Part shown: piece by piece, positions 27,015 to 36,584 of the stretch
How the letters are laid out: each line of letters starts with the position of its first letter
Position numbering within the stretch: the stretch's first letter is position 1
Assembly (NCBI GenBank): GCA_017615275.1
Contig: JAGAAO010000017.1
Span: 62,001-126,000, forward strand
Length of the DNA stretch: 64,000 bases
Direction: 5' to 3'
DNA from: Butyrivibrio sp.
GTDB lineage: Bacteria > Bacillota > Clostridia > Lachnospirales > Lachnospiraceae
Notes under the pieces: model-generated
Database searches by the model: none
What the model saw: only the letters and a program-made list of their open reading frames with translations
What the model was told of the DNA's origin: nothing
Position numbers and translations under genes: made by a program

Positions 27015-28943
27015 ATGGTTGAAGGATACGCGGAAGGCAGTCTCACTTTCAGTGTGGCGTCATTCATAATCAGCTTAACATGTATCTTTTGCGCGATAGT
27101 GATCAGGAAAAAGAGAAACATTAAGAATCGCTTGCTGATCACGCTCCTTTTGATTGTCTTCATCGACTCCTGTACAGGAATCGCGTCAAATTATGCTTAT
27201 AACTACGACCACCCTTATGCATTTAAGTTCGTGGTCTGTTACCTGAGCAAATATATATATTACGCGACTCATTTCCTTATGATGCCGATTCTTTTGTATT
27301 ACATTATCATCGTCTGCGGAATATATCACATTTTCTCAAGAGATATGAGAATTTTCTTTGCGATTCCGATGGGTATTGTTGAGCTGGTTCTTTTTTCCAA
27401 TCCCATGACGAGACTTGGCTTTACGGCGGATTCCGATCTTGTATTCCACAGAGGACCGGTAGTGTATGCCGCGTATATATTAAGTGCCTTTTATTTCATT
27501 CTTTGCGTACTTTTACTTGCAAGATACTGGAAGTATATAAATCACCTCAAAAAGGGAGCTATGGTCTACTTTTTGTCCCTTGCGATAGTCGGTGTTATTA
27601 TCCAGCTTCTTTTCCCCACAATCACCTGTGAGATCATGCTCGAGTCCATAGGACTTATGGGAATCATGATCATTCTTGAAAAAGATGACGACAGAATAGA
27701 TACGGGAACGGGTCTTTTGAACAGAACGGCGCTTCTTCAGGATATAAAGAATTATATTGCCTTAAACAGAAGTTTCAGGACGATATGCGTGCGAATAGAG
27801 AATGCGGAAGCATATATTAACATTACGGGATATGCGGGCTTTGACGCGATCATAAAGCAGATATCCAAGTATCTTTTTGAAGTTGCAGAAAAATATGATG
27901 TTTATATCAGCGGTGTCGCCTGCTTCTATATTCTTTGCGTTGATGCGACGGAGAATGAGAGCAATAAGCTTGCATATGCCATTAGGGACAGGTTCGATAA
28001 GAGCTGGAAACTTGACGACAATATGGTCAATATTAACGCTGTCATGCTTTGTGCGGGCGTTCCGGATATGTTCGTGAGTGAAGAGGATATTCTTATGCTC
28101 TCGGAGGCATATATTGAGAATGAGAGCAAAAACATTCTTATCGGACACGACCTTGATTTCCTTTTGAGAAAAATTGATGTTGAAAAAGCTATTGCGAGAG
28201 GAATGAACAAGAATTATTTCAATGTCAAATACAGACCGCTTTTTGACAAGACGGGAACAAATATCTGCGGTGCGGAGGCTCTTTTGTACTTGAATGACTC
28301 TGTGCTCGGAGAGGTTTCTTTTGATGAGTTCATGAGTGTTGCGGAGAAAGCGGGATTTACGGAAGAGATCGAAAACAGGATGATCGGTTCGATATTTAAG
28401 TTTGCAGGTGAGCTTTTTGAGGAAAACAGCGGCTGCATCAACTTTATTCTGGTACATACTGTTTCGTCGGAGATAATAAGCAAGGAATTTGTCGGCGTTA
28501 TAAGAGAATACGCCAAGCAGTACAATGTAGATCTGTCCAGAATAGCGATAGATATAAATGACAATGTACTTTATGTCGAGACGGATTCTGTCAGCTACAT
28601 AATAGAAAGACTTCGTGAAGACAGAGTAAAGATATTTATGGGAAGTTACAACAGCGATTCCATGGGCGTGAGGTACGATGTGCTCAGTGGCTTTAACGGT
28701 GTTGTTGTAAATATAAAGAATTTTATGGAAAATGCAGGCGGAGCGAAGCGCAGCATAATACTTAAGAACAGGATGGATATGCTTAAGCAGATAAATAAGA
28801 CTGTGATCGTTACCGATGTGGATTCTTTCGAATACTATGATAAGATAAAAGATATCTATGCAGATTACATACTGGGCGATTATCTATCACCCGCCGTGTC
28901 AAAGGCTGAGTTTATGGAAATGGCAAGAACGGGGAAAATATAG
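27015..28943 (+). CDS. Membrane protein with degenerate GGDEF and EAL domains, paralogue of the hybrid kinase N-terminus
   Basis: A 642-residue protein that aligns along its length with the first ~640 residues of the hybrid kinase at 22466. Matching segments include SLTCIFCAIVIRKK, YYATHFLMMPI, SNPMTR and LMGIMIILEKDDDR. It has the same membrane region, a GGDEF-like domain (motif replaced by GVACF), and an EAL-like domain that keeps AEALL but has lost other metal-binding positions (MGSYNSDS replaces DDFGTGYS). No kinase follows. It may be a receptor that heterodimerises with or competes against the hybrid kinase. The tandem duplication is visible; the function is inferred. Confidence 0.88.
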   Translation: MVEGYAEGSLTFSVASFIISLTCIFCAIVIRKKRNIKNRLLITLLLIVFIDSCTGIASNYAYNYDHPYAFKFVVCYLSKYIYYATHFLMMPILLYYIIIVCGIYHIFSRDMRIFFAIPMGIVELVLFSNPMTRLGFTADSDLVFHRGPVVYAAYILSAFYFILCVLLLARYWKYINHLKKGAMVYFLSLAIVGVIIQLLFPTITCEIMLESIGLMGIMIILEKDDDRIDTGTGLLNRTALLQDIKNYIALNRSFRTICVRIENAEAYINITGYAGFDAIIKQISKYLFEVAEKYDVYISGVACFYILCVDATENESNKLAYAIRDRFDKSWKLDDNMVNINAVMLCAGVPDMFVSEEDILMLSEAYIENESKNILIGHDLDFLLRKIDVEKAIARGMNKNYFNVKYRPLFDKTGTNICGAEALLYLNDSVLGEVSFDEFMSVAEKAGFTEEIENRMIGSIFKFAGELFEENSGCINFILVHTVSSEIISKEFVGVIREYAKQYNVDLSRIAIDINDNVLYVETDSVSYIIERLREDRVKIFMGSYNSDSMGVRYDVLSGFNGVVVNIKNFMENAGGAKRSIILKNRMDMLKQINKTVIVTDVDSFEYYDKIKDIYADYILGDYLSPAVSKAEFMEMARTGKI

Positions 28944-28977
28944 AGGAAATATGCCCGGCTGACGGGGTGTGTCTGAA

Positions 28978-29985
28978 ATGAAGAGATGGGGAGTAACACT
29001 TATAATAGCAGCTTTGGCAGCAGGCTGTCTTATCGGATGCAAAGATAAAGAGGAAGATACATCTTCCATAGTTGTGGTATCGCCTCACCCAAATGGCTTT
29101 ATCAAGCCTCTTATTCATGAGTTTGAGAACTCGACTGGGATAGAGGTCAGGATGATAGAGTGCGGAACGGCGGATGCCATTGACAAGGTGGCGGAAGATG
29201 ATGATGTCGATATAATGTGGGGCGGTTCCGTCCTTACCGTGGGTCCTTTCAGCGACCTTTTTTATCAATATGAAACTCCAAACGAAAAGTATTTTAAAGA
29301 TGAATATAAGGCTAGTGATATAGCGTGCACGTTCTTTTCCGATGTGCCAAGTGTCATTATCATAAACAACGATATGATCGGCGGCAAAAAGATAAAGGGG
29401 TACGCGGATCTTCTTGACAGTGATCTTGTGGGAAAAATAGCGTTTGCCAATCCTGCGAAATCATCGTCTTCTTTTGAGCACCTTGTAAACATGCTCTATG
29501 CAATGGGTGGCGGCGATCCCGAAAAAGGCTGGGACTATGTCGGCAAGTTTACAAAGAGCCTTAGCGGCAATCTTCTTGACAGTTCATCAATGGTATATGA
29601 AGGCGTTGCAAACGGAAGATACGCTGTTGGGCTTACCTTTGAAGAAGCGGCTGTCACCATGCTAAAAAGCGATAAGCATGTGAGCATCATATATATGGAT
29701 GAAGGGGTGGTATCGACTCCCGACGGCATATATATAAACAAGAATTCCAAAAAGATCGATAAATGCAAGAAGTTTGTTGACTTTATGACTGACAGGAACA
29801 CCCAGATATATATAGCGCAGACTCTCGGAAGGCGCTCTGTCAGAATTGACGTTGAAGCTTCAGGTCTTGTACTTCCAAAGAACGATATAAACAACATCAC
29901 TGTAGATAAAAAGACTGTTACGGAAAATAAGGATAAATGGATAGCAAAGTTTAAGGATATTTATGAGGAGGGAATTGATGGGTAA
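28978..29985 (+). CDS. Sensory solute-binding lipoprotein (Afu/Fbp-like) preceding a YesM kinase
   Basis: A protein of about 335 residues from the bacterial solute-binding family 1/8-like group. The signal peptide has Cys17 and Cys21 (AAGCLIGC), and the mature fold begins IVVVSPHPNGFIKPLIHEFE. It is a distant relative of the AfuA-type protein encoded at 32.5 kb. ATG 28978 is chosen over GTG 28969 because CGGGG lies 10 bases from it. It overlaps the kinase gene by 8 bases. Known precedents with a binding protein, kinase and regulator are PgtC-PgtB-PgtA and HptA-HptS-HptR, so it is probably the sensor component. Confidence 0.85.
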   Translation: MKRWGVTLIIAALAAGCLIGCKDKEEDTSSIVVVSPHPNGFIKPLIHEFENSTGIEVRMIECGTADAIDKVAEDDDVDIMWGGSVLTVGPFSDLFYQYETPNEKYFKDEYKASDIACTFFSDVPSVIIINNDMIGGKKIKGYADLLDSDLVGKIAFANPAKSSSSFEHLVNMLYAMGGGDPEKGWDYVGKFTKSLSGNLLDSSSMVYEGVANGRYAVGLTFEEAAVTMLKSDKHVSIIYMDEGVVSTPDGIYINKNSKKIDKCKKFVDFMTDRNTQIYIAQTLGRRSVRIDVEASGLVLPKNDINNITVDKKTVTENKDKWIAKFKDIYEEGIDG

Positions 29986-31642
29986 AGAAGTCAGATCCTT
30001 CCATGAGAACATAAAGAGAATATTCATGCGCTTTGCTCTTTTGCCCGTTGCGTCGATAGCGGCGATACTCCTTGTCATGTTTGTCTTTTTGTGGAACATG
30101 TTCATGGTTGCGGGAAACAGGAAGGACAATACCGAGATAAGCGAAAAACTGAGCGGCATCATGGACAATTATATAAGTATGGTCGATGAGACTGCGCAGA
30201 TAGTGGCAAGAGAAGGACTTTCGATAGAGGCGGACGACATATATCCCATTATTTACGAAAAGACCGCCGAATACGGTGATATAGGCAACTATGTGCTTCT
30301 GTCTTCGGACGGATCGGTGATTTTTTCAAGTAAGGACTATGCACCTGTTTTCATAACGGGGCAAGAGTACCTGAATTGGGGTGTATGGAGGAAAATTCGT
30401 GACAATGAGGGTATAACAAGCGTTGTCCTGTACGAGGGAAATCTGTGCGTTACAAAGGGCATATATCAAAACGATAAGCTCTTTAGGGCAATCGTATATA
30501 TAATTCCCGGTGAAGTTATAAGCTCGGCTGTAGGAGACAAGGGAAGATATGTATTTGTCACGGATAAGAACGGCTGGATATATGCAAGTAATACGAAGGG
30601 ATTAAGAGACAGCTTCGGGCAGATTCGCGATGAGCTTTTTGCAAAGACCGGGTATATAAGATCCGGAACAACTACGTATTACAGTTATATGACAGATATT
30701 CCGGGGAAGAACCTAAGAGTATATACGGTCAATGATGTTACGGGCAGCATCAGGATAGTAATAATGCTTGCCGCGGTCATAGTGGTCATATTTACGGCGA
30801 TATCTATCATCACGGTAAAAAGTACGGAGATAAGCTCAGAGAGGCTTACAAAGGATATAAAGAAGATGGCGGATGCCTTTGAAGAAGTTCAGAAGGGGAA
30901 TCTTGACGTCTCTCTTAATATAAGCAGCAGTAAGGAATTTCAGATAATCGGAAATGACTTTAATGAAATGCTCGGAGGCCTCAAGAACCAGATTGAGCAG
31001 AACAAGGAACTTGAGCACAACGCGGCGTTCTTTCAGGTTAAACAGCTGGAGAGTCAGTTCAATCCGCATTTTCTTTTTAATACTCTCGATAATATAAGAT
31101 TCATGGCAAAGATAGACGAGAAGGCAGCAGATAAGATGATTGTGTCTTTGTCGGGGCTTCTTAGATACAGCATAAGAGAGATAAGGGAAGAAGTTACGGT
31201 AAGGGAAGATCTCGATAATCTTCAGTACTATCTGAACATTTTGCAGATAAGGTTCAATAAGAGATTTTCGTACAGCATAGATGTATCGGAAGATATTATG
31301 GACTGCCTTATTCCTAAGCTTCTTTTGCAGCCTCTTTTGGAAAATTCGGTGAAATACGGATTTGCAGGAAGAGAGAAGCTCAATGTGAAAATAAAAGGTT
31401 ATCTGCTTACGGGGCAACTTATATTTATATGTGATGATGACGGAGCGGGAATGGATGAAGCTCTTTTGAATGAGATCAAGGCGAATCTCAATGAGCCTGC
31501 AAATAAGTCGTCGCACTACGGATTGTACAATATCAACCGCAGGATAAACCTTATGTATAACGGAAGCGCAAAGCTTGATATTATGGGCAAAAAAGGCGAA
31601 GGTACGCTTATCAGGATAACAATTCCTAAGAAAAAGGGGTAA
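29978..31642 (+). CDS. Sensor histidine kinase, YesM-like, with extracellular Cache-like domain
   Basis: A 554-residue membrane kinase. Membrane helices lie near residues 17-42 and 255-278. The extracellular part (about 45-255) has a double-Cache look, with YVLLSSDGSVIFSSKDY and YVFVTDKNGWIYA. HAMP follows, then His_kinase with FNPHFLFNTLDNI (His364) and HATPase with DDDGAGMDE and a G2-like GLYNINRR. The start at 29978 has AGGAGG 6 bases upstream. The gene is translationally coupled to the binding protein before it and ends 2 bases before its regulator. Confidence 0.93.
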   Translation: MGKEVRSFHENIKRIFMRFALLPVASIAAILLVMFVFLWNMFMVAGNRKDNTEISEKLSGIMDNYISMVDETAQIVAREGLSIEADDIYPIIYEKTAEYGDIGNYVLLSSDGSVIFSSKDYAPVFITGQEYLNWGVWRKIRDNEGITSVVLYEGNLCVTKGIYQNDKLFRAIVYIIPGEVISSAVGDKGRYVFVTDKNGWIYASNTKGLRDSFGQIRDELFAKTGYIRSGTTTYYSYMTDIPGKNLRVYTVNDVTGSIRIVIMLAAVIVVIFTAISIITVKSTEISSERLTKDIKKMADAFEEVQKGNLDVSLNISSSKEFQIIGNDFNEMLGGLKNQIEQNKELEHNAAFFQVKQLESQFNPHFLFNTLDNIRFMAKIDEKAADKMIVSLSGLLRYSIREIREEVTVREDLDNLQYYLNILQIRFNKRFSYSIDVSEDIMDCLIPKLLLQPLLENSVKYGFAGREKLNVKIKGYLLTGQLIFICDDDGAGMDEALLNEIKANLNEPANKSSHYGLYNINRRINLMYNGSAKLDIMGKKGEGTLIRITIPKKKG

Positions 31643-31644
31643 AG

Positions 31645-32412
31645 ATGTACAGGGTAATAATAGTTGAAGATGAAGATATCATAAGAAAAGGTATAGCGTA
31701 CACCATGGACTGGACTTCTATGGGATGCACCATTGTGGGCGAAGCTGCAAGCGGAGAAGAGGGGATAGCCAAGATAAGTGAGCTGCGCCCTGATATCATC
31801 CTTGTGGACATTATGATGCCCGGAATGGACGGCATTGAGATGATAAGGAAGGCAAAAGAGGGAGCGTATTGCGATTTTAAGTCGGTAATACTTACGAGCT
31901 ATGCGGATTTTGACTATGCAAAAAAGGCGATAGATCTGGATGTGTCAGCCTATCTTATGAAGCCCGCTTCCGAGGAAGAGGTAAAAAAGAGTATAGAGAA
32001 GGTTATTTCGGAAATTGAAAAAGAGAAGATGATAAAGCAGTACGAAGAGAAGAAGTCTTTGTTTGACGATATAGACAAGATTTATATAAAGTCGGGCAAG
32101 GATAACGAGTATGTACAGCAGATCATTGAAAAGACGAAGAAATTCTATGCGGAAAAGATAAGCATTGAGGGCTTTTCCGAAGAGCTTGGCATATCGGCGA
32201 GTTATTTATCGAGGAAGTTCAAAGAAGCTACGGGGCTTACCTATCTTGATTTTCTTAATAAATACAGGGTAAGGCAGGCGGTAAAGCTTCTTGAGACCGG
32301 CAAGTACAAGGTATATGAAGTTTCGGATATGACGGGATTTACCGATTATAAGCACTTCAATGCAGTATTTAAGCGGTATACGGACGCTTCGCCATCTGAA
32401 TTTTTGAAATAA
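31645..32412 (+). CDS. Response regulator, YesN-like short form (receiver + AraC HTH)
   Basis: A 255-residue regulator. The receiver (1-120) has VEDEDI, phospho-acceptor Asp55 in LVDIMMPG, and LTSYADFDYA. A short linker leads to an AraC-type double helix-turn-helix with FSEELGISASYLSRKFKEAT and DMTGFTDYKHFNAVFKRY. It lacks the long middle region of the first YesN at 1.7 kb. It sits directly upstream of the Afu-type transporter operon, the likely target. The 112-base gap contains AATTTCT/AGAAATT (32413-32434) and a TATCAT box. Confidence 0.92.
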   Translation: MYRVIIVEDEDIIRKGIAYTMDWTSMGCTIVGEAASGEEGIAKISELRPDIILVDIMMPGMDGIEMIRKAKEGAYCDFKSVILTSYADFDYAKKAIDLDVSAYLMKPASEEEVKKSIEKVISEIEKEKMIKQYEEKKSLFDDIDKIYIKSGKDNEYVQQIIEKTKKFYAEKISIEGFSEELGISASYLSRKFKEATGLTYLDFLNKYRVRQAVKLLETGKYKVYEVSDMTGFTDYKHFNAVFKRYTDASPSEFLK

Positions 32413-32524
32413 AATTTCTACTAGTTCAGAAATTCGGATAACAAAACAGAAAAATGGGTATTTCAAAAATGTGCAACTAAGTATCATAAAATCAACAAGT
32501 ACCAACTGAAAGGAGAAGGGATTT

Positions 32525-33682
32525 ATGAGAAATAAAGTTGCATTGGTATTGGCGGGAATTATGACACTTAGTCTTATAGGCTGTGCGTCAAAAACACCCG
32601 ATACACAGGAAACATCCAAAGAACAGGAAAAAACAGAGGCTCCTGCAGAGGGCGGAAATACAGATAACGCTACAGCAGGTCTCGATGAACTTATTGAAGC
32701 AGCTAAGGCAGAAGGCGAGCTTGTAGTTTACGGTTCATGCGAAGAGGAATATCTGGCAGCAGCTTGTGAGAACTTTGAGAAACTTTATGGGGTTAAAGTT
32801 CAGTATCAGCGTCTTTCAACAGGTGAGGTTCAGAGTAAGATCGAAGAAGAGAAAGGAAATCCTTCAGGCGATGTTTGGTTCGGCGGAACAACAGACCCTT
32901 ATAATGTGGCAGCAGGTGAGGGACTTCTTGAAGCTTATGAAGCACAGAACGCAAGCCATCTTATGAGCGATATGTATCGCGATGCCGATGGCTATTGGTA
33001 TGGAATATATAAAGGAATCCTCGGATTTATGGTAAATGAGGATGAGCTTTCACGTATGGGAGTTGAGGCTCCTAAGGATTGGAAGGATCTTCTTGACCCT
33101 AAGTATAAAGGTCTTGTGTGGCTTTCAAACTACAACACAGCAGGAACAGCTAAGCTTGTTATCAATACAATGATCCAGAAGTACGGCCATGACGAAGGTA
33201 TTCAGTATCTTGTAGATCTCGATAAGAATATCGAAGTATATACAAAGTCAGGTTCAGGCCCTTCTAAGAACGTTGGAACAGGTGAGTGCGTTGTAGGTAT
33301 CGGATTCCTTCACGATGGAATCACACAGATCGTTGATAACGGATACGGCAATGTTTCTCTTATAATTCCTTCAACAGGAACTTCTTTCGAAGTAGGAGCA
33401 ACAGCTATTTTCAAGGGATGTAAGCATCCAAACGCAGCTAAGCTTTGGATCGAGTACGCACTCAGCCCTGATTGCGTAGAGCTTGCAGCTCAGAACGGTT
33501 CATATCAGTTCCTCGTTATTGACAATGCTAAGCAGCCTGAAGTTGCTGCACAGTTTGGTCTTGATCCCGAGAACGTAATGAAATACGACTTCGAGGATGC
33601 CAAGGAAAATACATCCAAGTATATTGAGGAAGTTATGAATGCACTCGGAAGCGCAGCAGACGATCGTTTCCAGACAGAATAA
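32525..33682 (+). CDS. ABC transporter substrate-binding lipoprotein, AfuA/FbpA type
   Basis: A 385-residue lipoprotein (lipobox LIGC, Cys20), with a Glu/Thr/Pro-rich linker to about 50 and then the type II binding fold (ELVVYGSCEEEYLAAA, GNPSGDVWFGGTTDP, GTAKLVINTMIQKYG). The family imports ferric iron or, for AfuA proper, sugar phosphates. Tyrosine ligands diagnostic of iron binding cannot be judged by eye. The flanking binding protein/kinase/regulator set resembles hexose- or glycerol-phosphate sensing systems, which favours a phosphorylated organic substrate. The gene is followed by an intercistronic hairpin. Confidence 0.88.
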   Translation: MRNKVALVLAGIMTLSLIGCASKTPDTQETSKEQEKTEAPAEGGNTDNATAGLDELIEAAKAEGELVVYGSCEEEYLAAACENFEKLYGVKVQYQRLSTGEVQSKIEEEKGNPSGDVWFGGTTDPYNVAAGEGLLEAYEAQNASHLMSDMYRDADGYWYGIYKGILGFMVNEDELSRMGVEAPKDWKDLLDPKYKGLVWLSNYNTAGTAKLVINTMIQKYGHDEGIQYLVDLDKNIEVYTKSGSGPSKNVGTGECVVGIGFLHDGITQIVDNGYGNVSLIIPSTGTSFEVGATAIFKGCKHPNAAKLWIEYALSPDCVELAAQNGSYQFLVIDNAKQPEVAAQFGLDPENVMKYDFEDAKENTSKYIEEVMNALGSAADDRFQTE

Positions 33683-33699
33683 TTCAGGAAAGTTCACTT

Positions 33700-33729
33700 C
33701 GGGCGGATGCGCTAGAAATCATCCGCCCG
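33700..33729 (+). terminator. Intercistronic hairpin after the AfuA-type gene
   Basis: CGGGCGGATG (33700-33709) pairs with CATCCGCCCG (33720-33729), followed by ATTTCT. It lies 17 bases after the binding-protein stop and 46 before the permease. A weak T-run suggests partial termination or message protection. Confidence 0.7.
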
Positions 33730-33775
33730 ATTTCTATAAGAGGGGACCACATATCAGGCAAGGAGGATTTGGAAA

Positions 33776-35488
33776 ATGGCAAAAAGTCAAAGTGCCAGCC
33801 TTGACAGAAAAAAGCTTCTGGCAGATCCGGTAATGGTGACGACCATTGTGCTTTTGATTGTCTTTTTAACGATTTTCATACTGTATCCACTGGCAATATT
33901 GCTGGTAGACAGTTTTTTATCGGATTCGGGATTTACTCTTGATACATTCAAGAGAGTTATGGAGCTTGCAAACTTCAGAAGAGCCATAACAAATACATTA
34001 AAAGTAGGATTTTTGGTAGGTATAGCTTCGGCGTTCATAGGTCTTTTGTTTGCGTATGTCGAAGTGTATGTTAAGCTCAGAACAAAATTTATGGAGGGGC
34101 TTTTTAAGGTCGTTTCGATGCTGCCTGTAGTTTCACCTCCGTTTGTTCTTTCGTTGTCGATGATCATGCTTTTCGGAAAAGCCGGAATCATCACACGTTT
34201 TTTGCTTAAGATTTACGACAACAGCGTATATGGCTTCTGGGGAATAGCCATAGTTCAGACGCTCACATTCTTCCCTGTGTGCTATATGATGCTCAAGGGA
34301 CTTCTTAAGAATATCGATCCCTCTTTGGAAGAGGCGGCAAGAGATATGGGCGCTTCACGTTCCAAAGTATTTATGACTGTGACATTACCATTGATACTTC
34401 CCGGTCTCGGAAATGCATTTCTCGTAACATTCATTGAGTCTATCGCAGATTTTGCAAACCCGATGATCATAGGAGGATCATATGATACTCTTGCAACAAC
34501 CATATATCTCCAGATAACGGGAGCATACGACAAGGAAGGCGCAGCTGCGATGGCGGTTGTTCTTCTTGGAATCACGCTTCTTATGTTTGTAGTACAGAAG
34601 TACTATCTGGAGGCTAAGAGTACAGCGACTTTGTCAGGTAAGGCATCGAGAGAGCGTATGCTCATTACCGACAAGAGCGTTACCGTACCTCTTACAATTT
34701 TGTGCTCGGCACTGGCAAGCTTTGTTGTACTTATGTATATATGCGTTCCATTCGGAGCTATGTTCCGCACATGGGGCTATGATTTCCATCTTACATTTAA
34801 GTGGTTCGGTCAGGTGTTTACCAAGTACAAAGGATTCAAAGCGTTTAAGGACAGTTTTATTCTTTCACTTATTTCGGCGCCTATAACGGCACTTCTTTCG
34901 ATGATAATTTCTTATCTTGTTGTAAAGAAGAAGTTTAAGGCAAAAGGCTTTATTGAAGCAGTTTCGATGCTTGCCATGGCTGTTCCCGGAACGGTTCTTG
35001 GTATCGGATATATCAGAGGTTTCTCGGGCGGTCTCTTTGGAAGCGGCGTGCTTCAGGGACTTTACGGAACAGGAGCAATCCTTGTTATCGTATTTATCGT
35101 TCGAAGCCTTCCGACAGGTACACGAAGCGGTATCTCTGCTCTGAGACAGATTGATAAGAGCATTGAGGAATCGGCTTATGACATGGGAGCCGACAGCTTC
35201 AAGGTGTTTATGACTGTAACACTGCCTCTTATAAAAGATAGCTTCTTAAGCGGTTTTGTTACATCATTTGTTCGAAGCATTACAGCGATCAGTGCGATCA
35301 TTCTTCTTGTTACACCGTCGTATCTGCTGATCACGGTTCAGATCAACGAATTTGCGGAGAAGGGTTCCTACGGAATCGCTTGCGCATTCGCATCTATACT
35401 GATCCTGATTACATACAGCTCGGTGCTTATCATGAACATATTGATGAAATACTTCGGAACAAGCCGCAAGGTGCAAATTAAGGATTGA
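33776..35488 (+). CDS. ABC transporter permease with two fused transmembrane domains (AfuB/FbpB type)
   Basis: A 570-residue protein with about twelve membrane helices in two halves. Each half carries an EAA cytoplasmic loop (EEAARDMGASRSKVFMTVTL near residue 190, and EESAYDMGADSFKVFMTVTL near 465). The fused arrangement is standard for FbpB/AfuB. It starts after GGAGG at 33762-33766 and is 13 bases from the ATPase gene. It is the membrane channel for the preceding binding protein. Confidence 0.93.
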   Translation: MAKSQSASLDRKKLLADPVMVTTIVLLIVFLTIFILYPLAILLVDSFLSDSGFTLDTFKRVMELANFRRAITNTLKVGFLVGIASAFIGLLFAYVEVYVKLRTKFMEGLFKVVSMLPVVSPPFVLSLSMIMLFGKAGIITRFLLKIYDNSVYGFWGIAIVQTLTFFPVCYMMLKGLLKNIDPSLEEAARDMGASRSKVFMTVTLPLILPGLGNAFLVTFIESIADFANPMIIGGSYDTLATTIYLQITGAYDKEGAAAMAVVLLGITLLMFVVQKYYLEAKSTATLSGKASRERMLITDKSVTVPLTILCSALASFVVLMYICVPFGAMFRTWGYDFHLTFKWFGQVFTKYKGFKAFKDSFILSLISAPITALLSMIISYLVVKKKFKAKGFIEAVSMLAMAVPGTVLGIGYIRGFSGGLFGSGVLQGLYGTGAILVIVFIVRSLPTGTRSGISALRQIDKSIEESAYDMGADSFKVFMTVTLPLIKDSFLSGFVTSFVRSITAISAIILLVTPSYLLITVQINEFAEKGSYGIACAFASILILITYSSVLIMNILMKYFGTSRKVQIKD

Positions 35489-35501
35489 TGGAGAAAAAAC
35501 T

Positions 35502-36563
35502 ATGGCAAAAGAGAAAAAGGGTGTTCGTTTGGAACACATTTCAAAAATTTATAAAGATCCCAAGACAGGAAAAGATTTTTATGCTGTAAAGGATGCAAAT
35601 ATAGTAATAGAGCCCGGAAGTTTTGTTACACTTTTGGGACCTTCGGGATGCGGAAAGACAACAACACTTCGTATGATAGCAGGATTTGAGAGCCCTGACG
35701 AAGGTGAGATATATCTGGGCGACGAAGCGATCAATGCACTTACGCCCAATAAGAGAGATACGGCTATGGTATTCCAGAGCTATGCGCTTCTTCCTCACTA
35801 CAATATCTTTGATAATGTGGCATATGGACTTAGGCTCAGAAAGATGCCTGCGGATGTTATCAAGCAGAAAGTTACGGATATTCTCGGACTCGTAGGTCTT
35901 GAGGGAATGGAAAACCGTATGACAAACCAGCTTTCAGGTGGTCAGCAGCAGAGAGTTGCTCTTGCAAGAGCACTTGTAATAGAGCCCGGAGTTCTTTTGT
36001 TTGATGAACCGCTCTCGAATCTTGACGCCAAGCTCAGAGTGTCAATGAGAACAGAGATCAGAAGAATTCAGCAGGAAGCCGGAATCACAGCGGTATATGT
36101 AACACACGATCAGAGTGAGGCTATGGCTATTTCCGATCAGGTTATCATTATGAACGGTGGTATCGTAGAGCAGATCTCAACTCCTCAGGAAGCATATTAT
36201 TATCCGAACAATAAGTTTGTTGCAGATTTTATCGGTGAGGCAAACTTTCTTAAGGGAAAAGTTTCGGCTCAGGATACGGTTGAAGTTGAAAAAACAGAGA
36301 TCAAATGCGCAACCGGAAGCATGGACATAGGTGCCGAGTGCAATGTTGTATTAAGACCCGAGGGTGCAACACTCTCAGATTCGGGAGAACTTAAAGGAAT
36401 CGTTAAATATTCCTGCTTTATGGGCGCATATCAGGACTATCACGTTGCTGTCGGAGATGCCCTTGTTAAGATTCAGGAGTATAATCCTAAGAATAAGAAG
36501 ATATATAATGTCGGTGACGAAGTTTTCCTTAACTTCGAGAACAACACATTGTATGCACTTTAA
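35502..36563 (+). CDS. ABC transporter ATPase (AfuC/FbpC type)
   Basis: A 353-residue single-cassette ATPase. Walker A is GPSGCGKTT, the signature LSGGQQQRVALARAL, Walker B VLLFDEPLSNLD and the H-loop VTHDQSEAM. A C-terminal TOBE-like domain begins near residue 240. The family and length fit FbpC/AfuC/PotA ATPases. It completes the three-gene importer. Confidence 0.93.
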   Translation: MAKEKKGVRLEHISKIYKDPKTGKDFYAVKDANIVIEPGSFVTLLGPSGCGKTTTLRMIAGFESPDEGEIYLGDEAINALTPNKRDTAMVFQSYALLPHYNIFDNVAYGLRLRKMPADVIKQKVTDILGLVGLEGMENRMTNQLSGGQQQRVALARALVIEPGVLLFDEPLSNLDAKLRVSMRTEIRRIQQEAGITAVYVTHDQSEAMAISDQVIIMNGGIVEQISTPQEAYYYPNNKFVADFIGEANFLKGKVSAQDTVEVEKTEIKCATGSMDIGAECNVVLRPEGATLSDSGELKGIVKYSCFMGAYQDYHVAVGDALVKIQEYNPKNKKIYNVGDEVFLNFENNTLYAL

Positions 36564-36584
36564 TATTTGAGAGGGAACAGTGAT

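Noticed and set aside
32413..32434. AATTTCT/AGAAATT inverted repeat as terminator after the second YesN
   Set aside because: It is only 7 A/T-rich pairs with no T-run. It could be an operator but there is not enough to call it.
32525..36563. Firm call of a ferric-iron importer
   Set aside because: The family fits iron, phosphonate and sugar-phosphate importers. Iron ligands could not be confirmed, and the sensory triad favours an organic phosphate, so the substrate is left open.
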